Part shown: positions 22,090 through 30,964 of the stretch, piece by piece
How the letters are laid out: every line of letters starts with the position of its first letter
Position numbering within the stretch: position 1 is the first letter of the stretch
Source: Bacteroidales bacterium UBA1176
Lineage (GTDB): Bacteria; Bacteroidota; Bacteroidia; Bacteroidales; WCHB1-69
Assembly (NCBI GenBank): GCA_002311645.1
Contig: DBYW01000055.1
Coordinates: 2,835 to 34,657 of the forward strand
Reading direction: 5' to 3'
DNA length: 31,823 nt
The notes under the pieces: generated by a model
Databases searched by the model: none
Seen by the model: only the letters and a program-made list of their open reading frames with translations
What the model was told of the DNA's origin: nothing
Position numbers and translations under genes: made by a program

Positions 22090-22128
22090 CAAAAAAAAGC
22101 GGTTACTTTCAAGCCTGAAAATAACCGC
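22090..22128 (-). terminator. Intrinsic terminator of rplS
   Basis: On the minus strand GCGGTTA (22128-22122) pairs with TAACCGC (22105-22099), and the enclosed TTTTC/GAAAG can extend the stem. It is followed by eight T (22098-22091). It lies about 30 bases after the rplS stop codon. Confidence 0.9.
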
Positions 22129-22158
22129 CATATATCAAGTACGTGTAGCAAGCAACGA

Positions 22159-22512
22159 TTAGCCTCTGCGCTCTTTAATACGAGCTTTCTTACCTGTGAG
22201 GTTGCGCAGGTAGAAAATGCGGGCACGACGGACAACGCCACGCTTTGTGACCTTGATGTCGGCAATCATCGGGGTTGCAAAGGGGAAGATTCTCTCCACG
22301 CCAATACCACCGGAAATCTTTCTCACCGTGAAAGTCTTGGTTGCGCCAGCGCCATTGATTTGGAGCACCACGCCCTGGAACTGCTGGATACGTTCCTTGG
22401 AACCTTCAACAATCTTATAGGAGACCACCACAGTGTCTCCGGCCTTGAATTTCGGAAATTCCTGTTTCGTAATGAAATTGTCCTCTACGTACTGAATCAA
22501 TTCTTGTTTCAT
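22159..22512 (-). CDS. rplS: 50S ribosomal protein L19
   Basis: A 117-residue ribosomal protein located at the 30S-50S interface. The full L19 pattern is present: FPKFKAGDTVVVSYKIVEGS, KERIQQFQGVVLQINGAGAT, FTVRKISGGIGVERIFPFAT and a basic end RRARIFYLRNLTGKKARIKE. Length and sequence are complete. It has its own promoter (22557-22564) with a 44-base spacer and a strong terminator, so it is a single-gene unit here, not joined to rpsP, rimM and trmD as in many other bacteria. Confidence 0.98.
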   Translation of the reverse strand: MKQELIQYVEDNFITKQEFPKFKAGDTVVVSYKIVEGSKERIQQFQGVVLQINGAGATKTFTVRKISGGIGVERIFPFATPMIADIKVTKRGVVRRARIFYLRNLTGKKARIKERRG

Positions 22513-22556
22513 CTCTTTATTTCTTTATATTATTTTTCGCTTTTATTTCAAGGCTG

Positions 22557-22564
22557 CAAAAATA
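22557..22564 (-). promoter_or_regulatory. rplS promoter, -7 box TATTTTTG
   Basis: The minus strand reads TGTATTTTTGCAGCC. The predicted leader is about 38 bases, too short for an obvious ribosomal-protein leader structure. Confidence 0.72.
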
Positions 22565-23077
22565 CATTTTTTTCGTTATGGATAACCCAACCCCACCCCT
22601 ATTTTTTTTTGAATGAACAGATAAAAAAACAGGCTATATGTATATATTTTATTATCAAGTTGTTATGTATATTTTTCAACATCGGATTTATGAAAAAATT
22701 TCCGACAAGTTGATAAAACACACCTCATAACTGCATGAAATATCCGTACATATTTGTCGGAAAACAGCCGCATTTTCCGCAAAACACATTGCTTTTTATT
22801 TTTGGAAATTATATACTTGATGGCACAGATCAGGGTTTCTGTATCTTTTTTATTTGGGCGTGCCGGCGCGGCGGCGGGAATCACGTCTTGTTCGCGCATG
22901 CAATCCAATGCCGCCGCGCCGTCGGGCTTTCCATTCCAATGATTTTGGCTTAGATTCCACCACCATTCCTCGAGACGCGAAGCGTCAAGCGGAACCTCCG
23001 TCTCGCCAGGGAACGCATTCTCGCCAAAATCATTTCCGTTTCAATCCCTCACGCATGCTCGTCGAACACCACTCCCG

Positions 23078-23390
23078 TTTCGCGGCGAGCAACGCACGAC
23101 CTCGTCTCAACCTTCTCCCGCGCCGCGATTTTCCCCCGCACCGTTCCTCCTTCCAAGAGTTTCCGCGCCACCGAGCTCTTGCCCCTACCGGGGCTGCTCA
23201 AAGAAAACAATAAACTATTATCTCTTAACTATTAACTCTTATCCCTATTGTCCCTAAAGGAAGGAACAAAATCTTATTAACCCCATACAAGCGACGAAGG
23301 AGCGCTGTGTGGGGAGGGACAACAGCACCGACACTCTCTTGCGGCGCGGGAGTCGGCATCCAAGATGCCTGAAACTTGCTCGCCGCGAAA
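23078..23390. repeat. Nested inverted repeat, about 313 bp
   Basis: The outer arms TTTCGCGGCGAGCAA (23078-23092) and TTGCTCGCCGCGAAA (23376-23390) are perfect 15-bp reverse complements. The inner arms CTCCCGCGCCGC (23115-23126) and GCGGCGCGGGAG (23341-23352) are perfect 12-bp complements. The arm spacing is 22 bases on the left and 23 on the right. The core holds a further hairpin (23281-23314). Confidence 0.75.
23281..23314. ncRNA. Stable hairpin, possible structured RNA or repeat core
   Basis: CCCCATACA-A-GCG (23281-23293) pairs with CGC-TGTGTGGGG (23303-23314): 12 pairs, one G-T wobble and one bulged A, around a 9-base loop. A second hairpin GGCATC-CAA-GATGCC lies at 23355-23369. Transcription is not shown, so this may only be a DNA repeat. 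Confidence 0.35.
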
Positions 23391-23493
23391 GGGAGGCGTT
23401 GGAAAATGTGGTGTTTATCCCAATCTGGTGTCATCACGTAAATAACCACCTTATTTTTTTATCCACATCGAATGATATGACATTTTTTTAATG

Positions 23494-23501
23494 TAAATTT
23501 G
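23494..23501 (+). promoter_or_regulatory. dnaE promoter, -7 box TAAATTTG
   Basis: An exact TAnnTTTG match followed by CAACC, 45 bases upstream of the dnaE ATG. It overlaps an in-frame TTG at 23499, which therefore is not the start. Confidence 0.65.
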
Positions 23502-23546
23502 CAACCGATTTTCAACCGTACATTCAAACCAAATTACCTGTTGACT

Positions 23547-26500
23547 ATGAGCACTTTCACGCACCTGCACGTACACACGCAATACTCCATTTTGGACGGC
23601 ATGTCCAAAATCCCTGACCTCGTGGACAAATGTTTGGAAAACGGTATGAATGCCATGGCCGTGACAGATCATGGCAACATGTTTGGCATCAAGGAGTTTT
23701 TCGACTACGTGGACAAACTGAACGGAAAGGAGCTCAAGCACATAAAGACACTGGAGGAAAATCTTGCCGTCCTCAACGAGAAGGCTATTCGTGCCGAGAC
23801 TGAGGCCAAATTAGCCGCTGCGCGCGCCCGTATTTTCAAGCCCATTTTTGGCTGCGAAGTGTACGTGGCACGCCAAACGCCCACCAACCCCGATGGCAGC
23901 CGTTTGGTGCGCGAGAACAAAGAAAACGGCCGCGGATACCACCTGGTCCTGTTGGCCAAGAACGAGACAGGATACCACAACCTGTGCAAGATGGTCTCAT
24001 CCGCCTGGGTGGACGGCTATTACTATCAGCCCCGCATCGACCGCTCCCTGCTCGAACAATACCACGAGGGCATCATCGTCTCCTCCGCCTGCTTGGCCGG
24101 CGAAATACCCAACGCCCTGATGAATGACGATTTCGAGAAAGCCCGGCAAGCGGTGCTTTGGTACAAGAACATATTTGGTGACGATTACTACCTTGAGGTG
24201 CAGCGGCATCAGACCGACAAGCCCGGCGGTGACCGCAATGTATATGAGCAACAGAAGGTCGTCAACGAGGGCATCCTGCGACTCGCGGCGGAGACGGGCA
24301 CCAAGGTGATCGCCACCAACGACGCCCATTTCGTGAATGAAGATGACGCCGAAGCCCACGACCGGCTTATCTGCCTCTCCACCGGCAAACTGTACAGCGA
24401 TACCGACCGCCTGCACTACACCAAGCAAGAATGGCTCAAGACTCCCGACGAGATGGCCGCAATCTTCTCCGACATCCCTGAAGTCTTAGCCAACACGCAG
24501 GAAATCGTCGACAAGGTGGAGACCTACAAGCTCAAACATGCACCCATCATGCCGGTCTTCGACATCCCGAAAGATTTCGGCACCGAAGAATCCTACAAGC
24601 AACAATTCACGCACGAAGACCTCGAGAAGGAGTTCGAAGGGGACAAGGACGGCCAGGGCCGCATCCAAAGATTAGGCGGCTACGACCGCGTATATCGTAT
24701 CAAGTTGGAATCAGACTACCTGCGCAAGTTGACCATGGAAGGCGCCTATAGGCGTTATGGGGACCCGTTGTCGGACGAAATACAGGAGCGCATCGACTTC
24801 GAGTTGGATGTGATGCGCAACATGGGTTTCCCAGGCTATTTCTTGATTGTGCAGGATTTCATCGCCGCCGCCCGCAACATGGGGGTGTCCGTAGGTCCCG
24901 GGCGTGGCTCCGCCGCAGGCTCCGTGGTCGCCTACTGCCTCAAAATCACGGATGTAGACCCGCTCAAGTACGATCTCCTGTTCGAGCGTTTCCTGAACCC
25001 TGACCGTATCTCTCTGCCCGATATCGATGTCGACTTCGACGACGACGGCCGCTACAAGATCCTCGACTGGATCACGGAGAAATACGGCAAGGAGCGCGTC
25101 GCCCACATCATCACATACGGCACCATGGCCGCCAAATCAAGCATCAAAGACGTGGCGCGCGTGCAGAACCTGCCCTTGCAGTTGTCCAACCAACTCGCCA
25201 AACTCGTCCCCGCACGTTTTCCAGAAGACCCCAAGACGGGAAAGGCCCCCAAAGTGACCCTCAAGAACTGCATCAAGATGGTACCCGAGATTACGGAGGC
25301 TTACAGTCATGGTTCCAAAGAGGTTAAGGAGGTGCTCACTTACGCATCACAATTAGAAGGCACTGTACGGCAGATCGGCATTCACGCCTGCGGTGTCATC
25401 ATCGGTGCCGACGACCTCACCAAGTTCGCGCCGCTTGCCACCGTTGAGGACAAAGAGTCCAAACAAGACATCCTCGTTACCCAATATGAAGGCTCTGTCG
25501 TGGAGGATGTCGGCCTCATCAAAATGGACTTTCTCGGCCTCCGGACCCTCACCATCATCAAGGAAGCCCTCTCCAACATCAGGAAATCACACGGCATCGA
25601 ACTCGACATCGACAACATCCCCCTTGACGACCCAGAGACCTACCAACTCTTCTGCGACGGCGACACGGTGGCGACGTTCCAGTTTGAATCGGCAGGCATG
25701 CAGAAATATCTCAAAGAGTTAAAACCCAGCAAGTTTGAAGATCTTATTGCCATGAACGCCCTCTATCGCCCGGGCCCCATGGACTACATCCCGCAGTTCA
25801 TCCGCCGCAAACAAGGACGCGAGGAGATCCAATACGACATCCCCATCATGGAGAAATACCTGCATGACACCTACGGCATCACTGTTTACCAAGAGCAAGT
25901 GATGCTGCTCTCGCGTTTGTTGGCCAACTTCACGCGCGGCGAATCCGACACATTGCGCAAAGCCATGGGCAAGAAGCAACGTGACAAGCTGGATCAGCTC
26001 AAGCCGAAATTCATAGAGCAGGGAACATCCAACGGCCATGATCCCAAAACCTTGGAGAAAATTTGGGGCGACTGGGTGAAATTCGCCTCCTACGCCTTCA
26101 ACAAGTCGCACGCCACGTGCTATTCATGGGTGGCATACCAAACCGCCTATCTCAAGGCGCACTACCGCGCCGAGTTCATGGCCGCCAACCTTACCAACAG
26201 CATCAGCGACATCGAATCCATCAGCATCCTCATCGAGGACGCTCTCAAGAAAAACATCCATGTGTTGGGGCCTGACATCAACGAGTCGGACCAGACCTTC
26301 ACCGTCAACAAAGACGGCAACATCCGTTTCGGTTTAGCAGCGTTAAAGGGTGTGGGCAACAGCGCCGCCAACTGCATAGTGGAGGAGAGACTCGCCCACG
26401 GGCCCTACAAGGACGTGTTCGACTTCTTCGACCGCATCGACCTGCGCAGCTGCAACAAGCGCTGCATTGAGACCCTTGCCAAGGCAGGCGCCTTCGACGG

Positions 26501-27365
26501 CTTCGACGGCATTCATCGTGCCCAGTTCTTCCATACGGACAAAGAAGGTGGCCAAACGTTCCTCGACAAGCTCATCTCCTACACCACACGTTCCCACAGC
26601 GACGCCTCGCAATTCTCCATCTTCGACATGGACGAAAGCTCACAGAGCAATGACCACATTGACTTCCCTGTCTGCGAGCCATGGAGCATATACCAACAGA
26701 TCAAGTATGAAAAGGAGGTTGCCGGATTCTACATCTCTGGGCATCCGTTGGACGAATACAAGACCATCATCCAGAATTACGCCACGGTCAACTTGCAGCA
26801 GGTTGCCGACCTTGCTTATATGAAACTCCGATATGCCACCGGGAAACCATTTGCCTTTGTGGCCATGGTCACCGAAGCCGTCACTCGCCTCACCAAGAAC
26901 GGCAATGAATTCGGTGTCATCAACTTGGAGGATTACGAAGGGGCTTGGAAATGGAACCTTTTTGGCGAAGACTACGCAAAATTCAAACACTTCTTTGAAA
27001 ATGGCAAACGTCTGTTCATCAAAGCTCGTCTTAAAGTTAAGACTTGGTGGAACAAAGAGACAAAAGAGGAGACTGTGCGTGTGGACGTCGAGCCTCTTGA
27101 GGTACATTACTTGGAAGACTCATACGAAAAACTGTGCCACGAAGTGCGTATTGTCATCAACCTTGCAGATGCATATCCGGACGTGGCGGTCCAACTCGAC
27201 GAGCAGTTGCACCAATACAAAGGCAAGACGCCCTTCACCCTGCGAATTGTGGAGAAAGGAGGTGTCTTTTTCAGCGATTTTACCAATTTCAGCACTACCG
27301 TCGAGCCCGAAAGTTTGCTGAAACATCTTGAACTTCCGATACCTTTTAAAGTTGAACTAACGTAA
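23547..27365 (+). CDS. dnaE: DNA polymerase III alpha subunit
   Basis: A 1272-residue replicative polymerase. ATG 23547 opens with MSTFTHLHVHTQYSILDGMS, the PHP domain (HLHVH at 6-10, then AVTDHGNMFG). The polymerase core has GPGRGSAAGS (450-459) and the catalytic acids in PDIDVDF (Asp492, Asp494) and FEDLIAMNALYRPGP (Asp732). Helix-hairpin-helix and tail regions follow (AALKGVGNSAANCIVEERLA, about 930), then the OB fold (FAFVAMVTEAVTRLTKNGNE, about 1105). It is longer than the Escherichia coli protein, as is usual in Bacteroidota. The gene has its own promoter and is followed after 21-27 bases by the NfeD-type gene, so the two are probably co-transcribed. Confidence 0.98.
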   Translation: MSTFTHLHVHTQYSILDGMSKIPDLVDKCLENGMNAMAVTDHGNMFGIKEFFDYVDKLNGKELKHIKTLEENLAVLNEKAIRAETEAKLAAARARIFKPIFGCEVYVARQTPTNPDGSRLVRENKENGRGYHLVLLAKNETGYHNLCKMVSSAWVDGYYYQPRIDRSLLEQYHEGIIVSSACLAGEIPNALMNDDFEKARQAVLWYKNIFGDDYYLEVQRHQTDKPGGDRNVYEQQKVVNEGILRLAAETGTKVIATNDAHFVNEDDAEAHDRLICLSTGKLYSDTDRLHYTKQEWLKTPDEMAAIFSDIPEVLANTQEIVDKVETYKLKHAPIMPVFDIPKDFGTEESYKQQFTHEDLEKEFEGDKDGQGRIQRLGGYDRVYRIKLESDYLRKLTMEGAYRRYGDPLSDEIQERIDFELDVMRNMGFPGYFLIVQDFIAAARNMGVSVGPGRGSAAGSVVAYCLKITDVDPLKYDLLFERFLNPDRISLPDIDVDFDDDGRYKILDWITEKYGKERVAHIITYGTMAAKSSIKDVARVQNLPLQLSNQLAKLVPARFPEDPKTGKAPKVTLKNCIKMVPEITEAYSHGSKEVKEVLTYASQLEGTVRQIGIHACGVIIGADDLTKFAPLATVEDKESKQDILVTQYEGSVVEDVGLIKMDFLGLRTLTIIKEALSNIRKSHGIELDIDNIPLDDPETYQLFCDGDTVATFQFESAGMQKYLKELKPSKFEDLIAMNALYRPGPMDYIPQFIRRKQGREEIQYDIPIMEKYLHDTYGITVYQEQVMLLSRLLANFTRGESDTLRKAMGKKQRDKLDQLKPKFIEQGTSNGHDPKTLEKIWGDWVKFASYAFNKSHATCYSWVAYQTAYLKAHYRAEFMAANLTNSISDIESISILIEDALKKNIHVLGPDINESDQTFTVNKDGNIRFGLAALKGVGNSAANCIVEERLAHGPYKDVFDFFDRIDLRSCNKRCIETLAKAGAFDGFDGIHRAQFFHTDKEGGQTFLDKLISYTTRSHSDASQFSIFDMDESSQSNDHIDFPVCEPWSIYQQIKYEKEVAGFYISGHPLDEYKTIIQNYATVNLQQVADLAYMKLRYATGKPFAFVAMVTEAVTRLTKNGNEFGVINLEDYEGAWKWNLFGEDYAKFKHFFENGKRLFIKARLKVKTWWNKETKEETVRVDVEPLEVHYLEDSYEKLCHEVRIVINLADAYPDVAVQLDEQLHQYKGKTPFTLRIVEKGGVFFSDFTNFSTTVEPESLLKHLELPIPFKVELT

Positions 27366-27386
27366 CACCATCCTATTAAATCATTA

Positions 27387-28751
27387 ATGGAAATGAAAAT
27401 ATACAGACAATTCATTTTAACACTTATCATATTGATTCCTTTGTTTTTATATTCTCAATCTAAAGCAAAGGTTTATTATTATAAGATTGACGACAACATA
27501 TCCAAACCGGCGCAGCGGACGACTGAGAAAGCGGTCGAAGCCGCCGAGGCTGCGAAAGTCGACTACCTGTTTTTGGAGCTGAACACTTTCGGTGGCGAGT
27601 TGGACGCGGCGGACAAGATCCGGACGGCGTTGTTGAACGCCACGATGCCGACGATAGTGTTTGTCAACAATAACGCCGCTTCTGCGGGCGCATTGATTTC
27701 CATCGCTTGCGACAGCATCTATATGGCGCCAGGTGCTTCGATCGGGGCCGCATCCGTGGTCAACCAAAACGGCGAGATCATGCCCGACAAGTACCAGTCT
27801 TATATGCGTTCTTTGATGCGTTCCACAGCGGAGACTAACGGGCGCGACCCCGACATTGCGCAAGCCATGGTTGATCCCGACGTTGAGGTCCGTGGTGTCA
27901 GCGAAAAGGGTAAGGTGCTCACTTTCACACCGGAAGAGGCCATTCAGAACGGTTATTGCGAAGGAGAAGCCGAAAATCGCGAAGAGGTCTTGAGAGCTGC
28001 TGGCATCGACAACTACGAGTTTGTGGAACAAGAGCTCACGTGGGTCGACAAGGTCATCAACCTCCTCGTCAACCCCGCTGTCAGCGGCCTGCTCATCATG
28101 TTTATCATTGGCGGTCTATACTTTGAATTGCAATCTCCAGGCATCGGATTTCCTCTGGTCATCGCCATTCTCGGGGCGCTTTTGTTTTTTGCCCCGCATT
28201 ATTTGGAAGGATTGGCCGCACATTGGGAAATACTTCTCTTTATTATCGGCCTGATACTTATCATGTTGGAAATTTTTGTCATTCCAGGGTTCGGTGTTGC
28301 CGGTATCTCCGGCATCATCTTGGTGCTGGCGGCCTTTGTCCTGACCATGGTATTCAATATCGGCTTCAAATTCACCTTCAATCCTGATATAGACACGGCC
28401 ACACAAGTTGGCAAAAGCGTGGCCATTGTAGTATTGGCCACCACAGCGGGATTCTTCCTCTCCATTTGGTTGGGCAAGAAGCTGATCATGGCGCAGACAC
28501 CGTTCGGCACCATGGCACTCAACACCCGCATGGATGCCGACAAGGGCTTTGTGGCGCAGGACATGTCCATGCAGGACTACGTGGGCAAGACGGGGGTGGC
28601 GGCCACCTTTATGCGCCCGGCTGGCAAAATCAACATCGACGGTGAAATCATTGAGGCCACCTCCGAACACGGCCTGATCGAGAAAGGCGACCTTGTTGTT
28701 GTCGACAAGTTTGAAAACGCACAACTATTCGTCAAGAAACTGAAAAAATAA
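27387..28751 (+). CDS. NfeD-family membrane serine protease (long form)
   Basis: A 454-residue membrane protein (452 if the ATG at 27393 is used). A signal or anchor sequence (FILTLIILIPLFLYS) is followed by a ClpP-like protease domain at about 28-215, with the active-site Ser99 in NNNAASAGALIS and Lys135 in MPDKYQSYM, as in the long NfeD proteins (1510-N of Pyrococcus). Four or five hydrophobic helices lie at about 232-335 and 360-380. A C-terminal NfeD OB-fold domain (about 385-453) starts at TRMDADKGFV and contains GKTGVAATFMRPAGKINIDG. Homologues act in membrane protein quality control with stomatin-like partners; no stomatin gene is adjacent here. It follows dnaE closely. Confidence 0.92.
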   Translation: MEMKIYRQFILTLIILIPLFLYSQSKAKVYYYKIDDNISKPAQRTTEKAVEAAEAAKVDYLFLELNTFGGELDAADKIRTALLNATMPTIVFVNNNAASAGALISIACDSIYMAPGASIGAASVVNQNGEIMPDKYQSYMRSLMRSTAETNGRDPDIAQAMVDPDVEVRGVSEKGKVLTFTPEEAIQNGYCEGEAENREEVLRAAGIDNYEFVEQELTWVDKVINLLVNPAVSGLLIMFIIGGLYFELQSPGIGFPLVIAILGALLFFAPHYLEGLAAHWEILLFIIGLILIMLEIFVIPGFGVAGISGIILVLAAFVLTMVFNIGFKFTFNPDIDTATQVGKSVAIVVLATTAGFFLSIWLGKKLIMAQTPFGTMALNTRMDADKGFVAQDMSMQDYVGKTGVAATFMRPAGKINIDGEIIEATSEHGLIEKGDLVVVDKFENAQLFVKKLKK

Positions 28752-28785
28752 GACGTAAGTTTTTTGCAACAGATGCTAACCGAAT

Positions 28786-28801
28786 TATTTTTGTACTTTT
28801 G
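28786..28801 (+). promoter_or_regulatory. recG promoter, overlapping -7 boxes with -33 TTTG
   Basis: Two adjoining boxes fit TAnnTTTG: TATTTTTG (28786-28793) and TACTTTTG (28794-28801). A TTTG at 28763-28766 lies exactly 19 bases before the first. The second box is followed by GCC, as in the other promoters. The leader would be about 15-25 bases. Confidence 0.72.
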
Positions 28802-28821
28802 CCATCTAAAATCAAGCAACT

Positions 28822-30936
28822 ATGGCAGTACACTGTGATATCCTGCAAACCCCCGTCGAGTTTTTGAAAGGCGTCGGCCCCAAACGGGCCGAGGTTCTCC
28901 AAAAGGAATTTGGCATCTTCACATTCAAAGACTTACTATATTATTTCCCGTATCGGCATATTGACAAGTCGCACATTTATAATGTAAGCGACATTGTGGA
29001 GGATGGCGGATATGTTCAGCTGAAGGGGCGCATCACGGGAGCACAAGTGGTTGGGCAACAGCGCGCCAAGCGTCTCGTAGCCCAGTTCAGCGACACAACA
29101 GGAAGCATTGATTTGGTATGGTTCAACGGCATTGCCTGGGTGCAGGATCTTCTCACTAAGAAACAGGAATTCATCATCTTCGGCAAGCCCACTATCTTTA
29201 ATGGACGCTGGAACATGACGCATCCTGAGATGGTCGATCCCAACACGCAAAGCGATTCCCCCGTACCGATGCGCTTCATGCCGTTGTACAACACTTCCGA
29301 CAAAGCCAAGCGCAAAACACTCGATTCCAAGGCTATAGCAAAGCTTACCGCCCATTTGCTGCCATTGGTGCGTGATGTCATCCCGGAGACATTGCCAGAC
29401 ACTTTTCGGCAACGGCTTGGCCTAATGTCTCTGAAAGAGGCGCTTTGCAACATCCATTATCCTGAAGACAGTCAACGACTGTCGCATGCCGTGTTGCGCC
29501 TTAAGTTCGAAGAACTTTTTTTTCTTCAACTTAAAATGCTGATGCTTAAGCAAATCAACACGCAACGCATTCCTGGGCATCGATTCAGCAAAGTGGGTGA
29601 CTATTTCAACTCCTTTTACAGGGATCACCTTCCCTTCGAGCTCACCAACGCCCAGAAGCGAGTCATCAAGGAGATTCGAACCGACGTGGGCAGCGGTCAC
29701 CAAATGAACCGTTTGTTGCAAGGCGATGTTGGGAGCGGCAAGACTATCATCGCGCTCTTTTCCATGCTCATTGCCAAGGACAATCAATTTCAGAGCTGCA
29801 TGATGGCGCCCACTGAAATTTTAGCCACACAGCATTATGAGAAAATCAGCAAGCAGGTGGCACCTTTAGGGTTACGCGTGGAGTTCCTGTCCGGATCCAC
29901 CAAGACAGCCAAACGCCGACAAATCCACGAGGGTTTGCAGAACGGCGATGTGGACATCCTCATTGGCACGCATGCCCTAATCGAGGACGATGTGGTTTTC
30001 AAAAATCTTGGACTTGTTGTCATTGACGAACAGCACAGATTTGGCGTTGAACAGCGTGCCAAGTTGTGGCGCAAGAGCGCCATCCCGCCGCATATTCTCG
30101 TGATGACCGCGACCCCCATCCCCCGCACATTGGCCATGACCCTTTACGGCGACCTTGACATCTCGGTCATCGACGAGTTGCCACAAGGTCGTAAGCCAAT
30201 CATCACCAAGCATTTATATGAAGAGAACCGTCTTCAGCTCTTTGGTTTTATGCAACGTCAGATTGAGCAAGGCCGACAAGTGTTCATGGTTTATCCACTC
30301 ATCAAGGAGTCCGAGAAAGCAGATTTATTAGACCTGCAGGCAGGATACGAGGCGGTAGAGCGCGCCTTTCCGCCCCCCAAATATGGCATCGGCGTTGTGC
30401 ATGGTAAGATGAAGGCTGAGGATAAAGAATTCGAAATGCAACGCTTCGCCAAGAACCAGACCCAGATTTTATTGTCCACGACTGTCATCGAGGTTGGCAT
30501 TGACATTCCCAACGCCACTGTGATGGTGATAGAAAACGCAGAGCGCTTCGGTCTGTCGCAACTGCACCAGTTGCGTGGTCGCGTGGGACGTGGCGGAAAT
30601 CAGTCTTACTGCATTCTAATGTCCAAATACGAGCTAACCAGTGAAGGTCGCAAACGCCTCAATGCCATGGTAAGCACCAACGACGGCTTCGAAATTGCCA
30701 ATTTCGACCTCCAGTTGCGAGGTCCAGGCGACATTCAGGGCACCCAACAGAGTGGTATGCTCGACTTTCGCATCGCCGACCTCTCCAAAGACGAAAAGCT
30801 CGTCTCTTATACGCGCAATCTGGCTATCGAAATTTTGGAGGATGATCCCAACCTTGACAAGCCCGAAAACCTGCGTCTCAAAACTAAAGTATCCGAATTA
30901 ATACACAGTGAAGTAAACTGGAGCGTCATTAGTTAG
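28822..30936 (+). CDS. recG: ATP-dependent DNA helicase RecG
   Basis: A 704-residue branch-migrating helicase that remodels stalled forks and Holliday junctions. The N-terminal wedge (OB) domain lies at about 45-180 (FPYRHIDKSHIYNV, VQLKGRITGAQVVG). Helicase motifs follow: Walker A GDVGSGKT (301-308), motif Ia MMAPTEILATQHYEKI, DEQH box VIDEQHRFGVEQR (402-405), motif III TATPIPRTLAMTLYGDL, motif V VIEVGIDIPNATVMVIENAE, and motif VI QLHQLRGRVGRGGNQSYC, with the RecG tail (GPGDIQGTQQSG). The order and length match RecG, and the C-terminus is complete. It has its own promoter after the NfeD-type gene and converges with the surface-protein gene. Confidence 0.97.
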   Translation: MAVHCDILQTPVEFLKGVGPKRAEVLQKEFGIFTFKDLLYYFPYRHIDKSHIYNVSDIVEDGGYVQLKGRITGAQVVGQQRAKRLVAQFSDTTGSIDLVWFNGIAWVQDLLTKKQEFIIFGKPTIFNGRWNMTHPEMVDPNTQSDSPVPMRFMPLYNTSDKAKRKTLDSKAIAKLTAHLLPLVRDVIPETLPDTFRQRLGLMSLKEALCNIHYPEDSQRLSHAVLRLKFEELFFLQLKMLMLKQINTQRIPGHRFSKVGDYFNSFYRDHLPFELTNAQKRVIKEIRTDVGSGHQMNRLLQGDVGSGKTIIALFSMLIAKDNQFQSCMMAPTEILATQHYEKISKQVAPLGLRVEFLSGSTKTAKRRQIHEGLQNGDVDILIGTHALIEDDVVFKNLGLVVIDEQHRFGVEQRAKLWRKSAIPPHILVMTATPIPRTLAMTLYGDLDISVIDELPQGRKPIITKHLYEENRLQLFGFMQRQIEQGRQVFMVYPLIKESEKADLLDLQAGYEAVERAFPPPKYGIGVVHGKMKAEDKEFEMQRFAKNQTQILLSTTVIEVGIDIPNATVMVIENAERFGLSQLHQLRGRVGRGGNQSYCILMSKYELTSEGRKRLNAMVSTNDGFEIANFDLQLRGPGDIQGTQQSGMLDFRIADLSKDEKLVSYTRNLAIEILEDDPNLDKPENLRLKTKVSELIHSEVNWSVIS

Positions 30937-30940
30937 GGTC

Positions 30941-30959
30941 AAGAGCAAAGAGGGCTCTT
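30941..30959. terminator. Short hairpin between convergent genes
   Basis: AAGAGC (30941-30946) and GCTCTT (30954-30959) pair around a 7-base loop, between recG and the surface-protein gene. The stem is short and there is no T-tract, so termination is only possible. Confidence 0.4.
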
Positions 30960-30964
30960 AGCTG

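Larger units (their letters stand above)
22565..23493. other. Gene-free stretch of about 0.9 kb upstream of dnaE
   Basis: No credible gene was found on either strand. Bases 22565-22860 are AT-rich. Bases 22860-23215 become abruptly GC-rich and contain several dyads: 22864-22874 with 22911-22921, 22939-22949 with 23023-23033, and GACGC-GAA-GCGTC at 22974-22986. A nested long-range inverted repeat joins 23078-23126 to 23341-23390. A hairpin lies at 23281-23314. Bases 23170-23190 resemble the CCGAGCTTTTG dyad part of repeat copy B. The stretch is best read as intergenic repeats, possibly with a structured RNA. Confidence 0.6.

Noticed and set aside
22063..22131. Upstream start for the ICMT-like gene
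   Set aside because: This part holds the rplS terminator and the promoter box, so it would not be in the mRNA from that promoter.
22663..23213. Small frames on both strands in the gap upstream of dnaE
   Set aside because: They cross the AT-rich/GC-rich boundary and the dyads, and have low-complexity Arg/Pro/His composition without domains or promoters.
23499..23546. Upstream TTG start for dnaE adding 16 residues
   Set aside because: It lies within the TAAATTTG promoter box; ATG 23547 gives the normal PHP-domain N-terminus.
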